Below, in pieces: positions 14,955 to 18,249 of a stretch of DNA of 18,249 nt; the stretch's first letter is position 1, and every line of letters starts with the position of its first letter. The DNA is from Candidatus Stercoripulliclostridium merdigallinarum (GTDB lineage: Bacteria; Bacillota; Clostridia; Christensenellales; DTU072): NCBI GenBank assembly GCA_018714575.1, contig DVNF01000085.1:1-18249 (forward strand), written 5' to 3'. Below the pieces are notes generated by a model, which saw only the letters and a list, made by a program, of their open reading frames with translations, was not told the DNA's origin and made no database searches. The translations under genes were made by a program, and so were the position numbers.

Positions 14955-15372
14955 TCAAATACTCCAAAGCCTCTTTATATCCGTTAAACCCTTTGCCGGC
15001 GATAGTCTTTTCGGCATACAGCGAGATATAGCTGAAACGTCTGAACTCCTCGCGGGAGTATATATCCGTCAAGTGCACCTCTACGGTGGGCAGACCGACG
15101 GCTTTCAGCGCGTCCAGAATGACGACGCTGGTATGAGTGTATCCTCCGGCATTGATGACGATGCCGTCGAATACTCCCAAAGCTTTTTGAATGAACCCGA
15201 CTATTTCCCCTTCGTAATTGGATTGCACGATTTCGACCTGCATGCCCAAAAAAGCCGCCTCTTCCTGTATGAACTTTTTCAACGCGCCGTAATCGGCGCG
15301 ACCGTACAAGTCGGGTTCGCGTATGCCCAACATATTTAAATTGGCTCCGTTGACGACCAAGACCTTTTTCAT
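14941..15372 (-). CDS. aroQ: 3-dehydroquinate dehydratase, type II
   Basis: The 143-aa enzyme converts 3-dehydroquinate to 3-dehydroshikimate. Family motifs: NGANLNMLGIREPDLYG (8-24) with R18 and the catalytic Y23, INAGGYTHTS with N74 and H80, and VEVHLTDIYSREEFRR with H100 and R107. The usual INPGAYTH motif reads INAGGYTH here, a mild departure outside the key residues. The size is normal for the dodecameric type II enzyme. The ATG overlaps the aroB stop as ATGA, with AAGGAG upstream. Its product feeds the shikimate pathway with aroB. Confidence 0.96.
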   Translation of the reverse strand: MKKVLVVNGANLNMLGIREPDLYGRADYGALKKFIQEEAAFLGMQVEIVQSNYEGEIVGFIQKALGVFDGIVINAGGYTHTSVVILDALKAVGLPTVEVHLTDIYSREEFRRFSYISLYAEKTIAGKGFNGYKEALEYLNEVI

Positions 15373-16421
15373 ATCCTTTCTCCTTTCGCGGCATAAAAAT
15401 CGGCAAGCTTTTCTATCGGCAGTCTGACGCTTTCCACCTTTCCGATACGCCTTGCCACGACCAGATTGACATAATCGCCGTCCGCTTTTTTATCGTGCGA
15501 AGCTTCCGCGCTCATTGCCTCCGGCGTGTACGGCAAAGAGGTGGGCAGCCCGTAGCGTTTGCACAATTTTTTTATCCGCGCCACGTCCTTTTTGGGACAG
15601 CCGCAGGAAACGGCGGAAGCGCGCATAACGATATTGACCCCTGCCGCCACGGCAAATCCGTGCGGCATACTATAACCCGACAGCTTTTCCGCGGCGTGCG
15701 CCGGGGTATGCCCTAGGTTCAATACCCGTCTGAGTCCGTTTTCCTTTTCGTCCGCTTCGACTATCCTACGTTTTATATCCACCGCCAAAGCGACGATCCT
15801 TTCGACGTGTTTGTCCCAACCGTCTTCCAAAAGTTTCAGGATCTCTCCGCCCTCTATCACGGCGTATTTTATCAATTCGCCAAGCCCGTTTTTGATTTCT
15901 TCCTGCGGCAAAGTATTCAATGTTTGGGTATCCGCTATAACCGATACGGGTTGCCAAAACGCTCCGGCAAGATTTTTACCCGCGTGCAGATCTATCGCCG
16001 TTTTACCGCCTACGGAAGAATCCGTCATGCTAAGTAGCGTCGTCGGCATTTGAATGTATTTAATGCCGCGCATATACGTTGCCGCGGCAAACCCGGCTAT
16101 ATCGCCCACGACTCCGCCGCCAAGCGCCAATACCGCGTCCCGTCTGGAAAAGGAACGTTCCGCCAAAAACTCCAAAATATTTAAATATGTCCCACCGTTT
16201 TTAGATCCCTCTCCGTGTTGGATCGTGCAGGCATAAACCTTGTAACCTGCTTTTGTCAATTTGCTTTCGACCTTGTCAAAATATAATGCGCGGACGTTGT
16301 CGTCGGTGATGACGGCGATCTTTTCCGCGCCGTCCGCGTGTAACAGAGCTCCGTAATCCGAAATACCGTTTGCTATCGTCACGTCATATCCGCCCGAAGG
16401 CGCTTCGACTCTGATAACCAT
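15369..16421 (-). CDS. aroB: 3-dehydroquinate synthase
   Basis: The 350-aa enzyme converts DAHP to 3-dehydroquinate, the second shikimate step, using NAD and Zn/Co. Motifs: GGGVVGDIAGFAA (101-113) for NAD binding, MPTTLLSMTDSSVGGKTAID (125-144), and metal ligands E182 (GLGELIKY), H238 (NLGHT) and H254 (PHGFAVAAG). The usual HTxGHA motif reads HTPAHA here, with glycine replaced by alanine between the two histidines; all ligands remain. The ATG has GGAGG 5 nt upstream and a strong promoter at 16455-16483. It heads a five-gene minus-strand unit. Confidence 0.96.
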   Translation of the reverse strand: MVIRVEAPSGGYDVTIANGISDYGALLHADGAEKIAVITDDNVRALYFDKVESKLTKAGYKVYACTIQHGEGSKNGGTYLNILEFLAERSFSRRDAVLALGGGVVGDIAGFAAATYMRGIKYIQMPTTLLSMTDSSVGGKTAIDLHAGKNLAGAFWQPVSVIADTQTLNTLPQEEIKNGLGELIKYAVIEGGEILKLLEDGWDKHVERIVALAVDIKRRIVEADEKENGLRRVLNLGHTPAHAAEKLSGYSMPHGFAVAAGVNIVMRASAVSCGCPKKDVARIKKLCKRYGLPTSLPYTPEAMSAEASHDKKADGDYVNLVVARRIGKVESVRLPIEKLADFYAAKGERI

Positions 16422-16454
16422 AGTTCCTCCAAAGTAATCGCTTTATACGTTTTA

Positions 16455-16483
16455 ATTATCCACGTTTCGGGACTTTTTGTCAA
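16455..16483 (-). promoter_or_regulatory. Sigma-A promoter of the aroB-aroQ-WYL-phosphatase unit
   Basis: On the minus strand, a perfect TTGACA (16478-16483), 17 bp, then GATAAT (16455-16460, five of six). The start site falls near 16448, giving a short leader of about 27 nt with no visible attenuator or T-box. Confidence 0.8.
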
Positions 16484-16523
16484 GTCGCCCCGTATTTAAA
16501 CGGAAAAATATTAAGTAAAACAT

Positions 16524-16553
16524 AAAAAATCGGCGCTTGCTTCGGCGCCGATT
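16524..16553 (-). terminator. Intrinsic terminator of the phosphatidyltransferase gene
   Basis: A 9-bp stem AATCGGCGC/GCGCCGATT (16528-16536 with 16545-16553, 8-nt loop) is followed on the minus strand by a U run from the A tract at 16524-16529. It ends transcription from the right before the aro promoter. Confidence 0.85.
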
Positions 16554-16609
16554 ATAAATCGTCATACATCTGATTTAATTATGCTTAAAAATGTTTCTGC
16601 GTTCTGTCC

Positions 16610-17284
16610 TTATTCTGCGCTTTTGTCGGCTTGTTCCGTTTCGGACGGGTTTTCGGCGGCTTTTTCGGCGGCGGTCGCTGCGGTCGCGGCGGCTTTCTTT
16701 CTTCTGTTAATTACCGTGACGATAGACAGTACGCTTTCGTCGAATGAGGGTATCAACAACTCGATAAAGACTTCCTCTATCGCACCCAGGATACAGAAGC
16801 CGGTTATCGTGTATATCAAAATTCCTTCCGCTCCGACCTCGGCGCACATTTGATAAAAGAACGGGATCAGGAAAAAGGCTACCAAGCCGATTTTGTTGGC
16901 TGCGGTATGCAGCATGGCGAATTTTTTGAACCTTATCAACGCGACTATGGCGCCGAACGCGCGCGAAGCGAACATGACCACGACAACGGAAAGTATGCCG
17001 TAATCCAAAGGTTGCATGTTGGATATTACAACGTGGGTCCCCGTCAAAGTCAACAACACGTCGGCTACGGTGTCGGCAGTCGAACCGAACCTGCTATCGG
17101 ATTTCAACGCTCTGGCTATAACTCCGTCGAACAGATCCGAAACGCCCGCCAGCGCGTATACGACGTAAAAAGCCGTTTCGTAAGGGGGCATAAACATTAT
17201 TGCCACGGCGGCGGCTATTCTGTATAATGTCAGAATGTTCGGGATCTGCCGCAGAAACTTTTGAAAGTATTTTTTTACAGCCAT
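16610..17284 (-). CDS. CDP-alcohol phosphatidyltransferase (PgsA-like)
   Basis: The 224-aa membrane enzyme has the full family signature DX2DGX2ARX8GX3DX3D at residues 50-75 (D50, D53, G54, A57, R58, G67, D71, D75). It begins with the IPNILTLYRI segment typical of PgsA-type enzymes. Several membrane helices follow, through about residue 185. It probably transfers a phosphatidyl group from CDP-diacylglycerol, most likely to glycerol 3-phosphate, but other alcohols such as inositol or an archaetidyl-type acceptor cannot be excluded. The last ~35 residues form an Ala/Glu-rich, lysine-containing cytoplasmic tail that is not part of the family. The ATG at 17284 has no Shine-Dalgarno. An in-frame stop lies four codons upstream, and a -10 element ends 6 nt before it, suggesting a leaderless mRNA. 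Confidence 0.92.
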   Translation of the reverse strand: MAVKKYFQKFLRQIPNILTLYRIAAAVAIMFMPPYETAFYVVYALAGVSDLFDGVIARALKSDSRFGSTADTVADVLLTLTGTHVVISNMQPLDYGILSVVVVMFASRAFGAIVALIRFKKFAMLHTAANKIGLVAFFLIPFFYQMCAEVGAEGILIYTITGFCILGAIEEVFIELLIPSFDESVLSIVTVINRRKKAAATAATAAEKAAENPSETEQADKSAE

Positions 17285-17290
17285 AACGGC

Positions 17291-17319
17291 ATATTATCAT
17301 AATTTTTCTTTCAAGTCAA
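17291..17319 (-). promoter_or_regulatory. Promoter that would give a leaderless mRNA
   Basis: On the minus strand, TTGACT (17314-17319), 17 bp, then TAATAT (17291-17296) preceded by TGA (extended -10). The -10 ends 6 nt before the ATG at 17284, so initiation would fall at or very near the A of the start codon. Confidence 0.6.
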
Positions 17320-17372
17320 TAATATGCGCATATACGCATACGGGCGGCGAATATATTTTATTTTAAAAGTTC

Positions 17373-17386
17373 GGAAAGCGCTTTCA
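17373..17386. promoter_or_regulatory. cre-like (CcpA/LacI-family) operator
   Basis: GGAAAGCGCTTTCA matches the catabolite-responsive element TGWAANCGNTNWCA at 13 of 14 positions, and it contains the 12-nt palindrome GAAAGCGCTTTC (17374-17385). It lies about 60 nt upstream of the cysteine-rich gene and overlaps the candidate -35 at 17384-17390. Binding by CcpA rather than another LacI-family protein is inference. Confidence 0.5.
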
Positions 17387-17412
17387 CATTATTTTATCGG
17401 GGTTCATAGAGT
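17384..17412 (+). promoter_or_regulatory. Candidate SigE-type (sporulation) promoter
   Basis: TCACATT (17384-17390), 14 bp, then CATAGAGT (17405-17412). This compares with the Bacillus SigE pattern KMATATT-N14-CATANANT at 6 of 7 and 8 of 8 positions. A sigma-A reading (TTCACA with CATAGA, 16-bp gap) is poorer at the -10. The predicted start near 17419 is just before the AGGAGGTG ribosome-binding site. Genome-wide evidence of sporulation is not available in the window. Confidence 0.4.
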
Positions 17413-17445
17413 GTAGTAGTAAATACGCTAATAGGAGGTGTAAGC

Positions 17446-17631
17446 GTGAACGGTTTTAATTTCGGTCAAGGCGGCTGTGATTGTATTTCTTGGATAATTA
17501 TTATCCTGTTACTGTGCGGCTGCTGCGGTAACGGCATAGGCTGCTGCGAGATAATCATCATCATTCTGTTGCTGTGCTGCTGCTGCGGTAACGGCTTCGG
17601 TAACACCAGATCCGATTACGATTGCAAGTAA
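17446..17631 (+). CDS. Cysteine-rich two-helix membrane miniprotein
   Basis: The 61-aa product has 12 cysteines (about 20%). After a Gly/Asn head (MNGFNFGQGGCDC) come two copies of one unit: an isoleucine/leucine membrane stretch followed by CGCCGNGIG (17-32), and again with CCCCGNGFG (36-52). A short polar tail ends in DYDCK. The helices are short, so the cysteine clusters would sit at membrane boundaries. It resembles the small Gly/Cys proteins of spore formers (YjcZ-like) in flavour, but I cannot assign it to that family. The GTG start has an excellent AGGAGGTG (17433-17440) 5 nt upstream, and a strong terminator follows (17651-17685). It is transcribed alone. Function unknown; metal binding, disulfide cross-linking or a spore/envelope structural role are possible. 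Confidence 0.8.
   Translation: MNGFNFGQGGCDCISWIIIILLLCGCCGNGIGCCEIIIIILLLCCCCGNGFGNTRSDYDCK
17501..17595 (+). repeat. 60-bp tandem duplication inside the miniprotein gene
   Basis: The two protein repeats align at a DNA offset of exactly 60 nt (20 codons). A 17-nt identity, GCTGCTGCGGTAACGGC, occurs at 17519-17535 and 17579-17595. The preceding 20 nt match at 16 positions. The gene evidently grew by tandem duplication, followed by modest divergence. Confidence 0.75.
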
Positions 17632-17650
17632 TCAACCACCATCTTACATA

Positions 17651-17685
17651 AGTACGCCCGCCGTCAGGCGGGCGTACTACTTTTT
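17651..17685 (+). terminator. Intrinsic terminator of the miniprotein gene
   Basis: A 12-bp perfect stem AGTACGCCCGCC/GGCGGGCGTACT with a GTCA loop (17651-17678) is followed by AC and five T. The minus strand lacks a U run, so it mainly serves the plus strand. Confidence 0.92.
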
Positions 17686-17744
17686 ATAACTTCATCCCAA
17701 GGTCGAAGGCGTCGGCCACAGCCGATTGCCTAAGAATTCTTTCG

Positions 17745-18249
17745 TCACTTATTAAAAAATTTGTTCTTTTTGACCAATATGATCTGAATTACGGCATACG
17801 CCGCAAACAGCAATACCGTGACGGAAACAAGTATAACGGCTATTATATCCACCCCTATCGTTTTGCCGAAAAAGTCCATGTTCACCGAATACGCTTCGCG
17901 AATACCTTCTCTGACGGGTTCAAAGCCTAATTCGGCGATAGCGCCTTCCATGAAAATACTTCTGAATATCCCCGCCGAATAAGTGCCCGGCAGGAACAGC
18001 GTAACGTACTGAATGGCTGTCGGGAAAGTCGAAACGGGCATATACGCGCCTATCAAAAAACCGATTGCCGCGCTGAGTATCCCCACAAAACCCGAATGAG
18101 CTCCCTCCGTTTTTATGAACGTCAGCGACGCCAAAGTCGCCAATACGGAAACCGAAATTATCGATAACAGCGTATTTCCTATCGCCGCAAACACGTCCGC
18201 CGCGGTCAAATACCACCCCGTGATAGCAAGATATATAAACGCCAGGCAC
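17745..18249 (-). CDS. ABC-2 type transporter permease, C-terminal part (cut by window edge)
   Basis: The frame is open to the right edge of the window with no start needed inside it, so this is the last ~167 residues of a longer gene. It has at least four hydrophobic segments. These include ITGWYLTAADVF and the following helix, a GFVGILSAAIGFLIGAYMPV segment, an LPGTYSAGIFRSIF stretch typical of the conserved C-terminal region of ABC-2 permeases, and a final helix (ILVSVTVLLFAAYAVIQIIL) ending in the basic VKKNKFFNK. An internal TTG at 18209 is not a convincing start. The partner ATPase would lie outside the window. No strong minus-strand terminator follows; only a weak hairpin (17708-17730) is seen. 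Confidence 0.82.
   Translation of the reverse strand, partial: CLAFIYLAITGWYLTAADVFAAIGNTLLSIISVSVLATLASLTFIKTEGAHSGFVGILSAAIGFLIGAYMPVSTFPTAIQYVTLFLPGTYSAGIFRSIFMEGAIAELGFEPVREGIREAYSVNMDFFGKTIGVDIIAVILVSVTVLLFAAYAVIQIILVKKNKFFNK

Noticed and set aside
17708..17730. Hairpin GGC-TCGGC/GCCGA-GCC as terminator of the ABC-2 permease gene
   Set aside because: The stem is short and interrupted, and no U tract follows on the minus strand.

Overview
The window looks like a piece of chromosome from a low-to-mid-GC Gram-positive bacterium, most likely an uncultured Clostridia-type Bacillota. This is inferred from a tryptophan T-box leader, a type III glutamine synthetase, strong Shine-Dalgarno sequences, consensus sigma-A promoters, a lipobox lipoprotein and a small glycine/cysteine-rich protein of the kind seen in spore formers. 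There is no rRNA, tRNA, CRISPR array, transposase, integrase or phage gene. Gene content and base use look like ordinary core/accessory chromosome.

Layout. (1) Positions 1-3363, plus strand: a glycerophosphodiester phosphodiesterase; a type III glutamine synthetase with a perfect sigma-A promoter and a terminator-like hairpin at the start of its leader; and a monocistronic 81-residue protein of unknown function behind a palindrome-rich promoter. (2) Positions 3405-7244, minus strand: a likely four-gene unit read from one promoter at 7216-7244, encoding an N-acylglucosamine 2-epimerase family enzyme, a secreted lipoprotein, a PPC/DUF296 protein and a YdcF/DUF218 protein. Two GC-rich hairpins without U tracts separate the first three genes. 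(3) Positions 7349-9125, plus strand: a tryptophan-specific T-box riboswitch and the TrpB2-type tryptophan synthase beta chain it controls, with no trpA beside it. (4) Positions 9162-12512, minus strand: a MacAB-like tripartite export set (membrane-anchored adaptor, ATPase, FtsX-type permease). (5) Positions 12668-16483, minus strand: a tightly overlapped unit of aroB, aroQ, a WYL-domain regulator, a low-molecular-weight protein tyrosine phosphatase and an acidic two-helix membrane protein, behind a good promoter. (6) Positions 16524-17319, minus strand: a CDP-alcohol phosphatidyltransferase (PgsA-like) that appears to be translated from a leaderless mRNA. (7) Positions 17373-17685, plus strand: a 61-residue, 12-cysteine membrane miniprotein built from a tandem duplication, with a catabolite-type operator overlapping a SigE-like promoter. 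(8) The right edge holds the C-terminal part of an ABC-2 permease.

How the parts relate. Nitrogen assimilation (glnN), aromatic precursor supply (aroB, aroQ) and the last step of tryptophan synthesis (trpB2) all lie here, each with separate visible control: a possible attenuator, a possible dedicated WYL regulator, and a T-box. Three convergent or gene-end hairpins (3334-3363, 9095-9125, 16524-16553) divide the window into independent transcription units. Nothing here proves a new defence or mobile system. The least explained elements are the cysteine-rich miniprotein and its promoter, the 81-residue protein, and the phosphatase plus acidic membrane protein pair.
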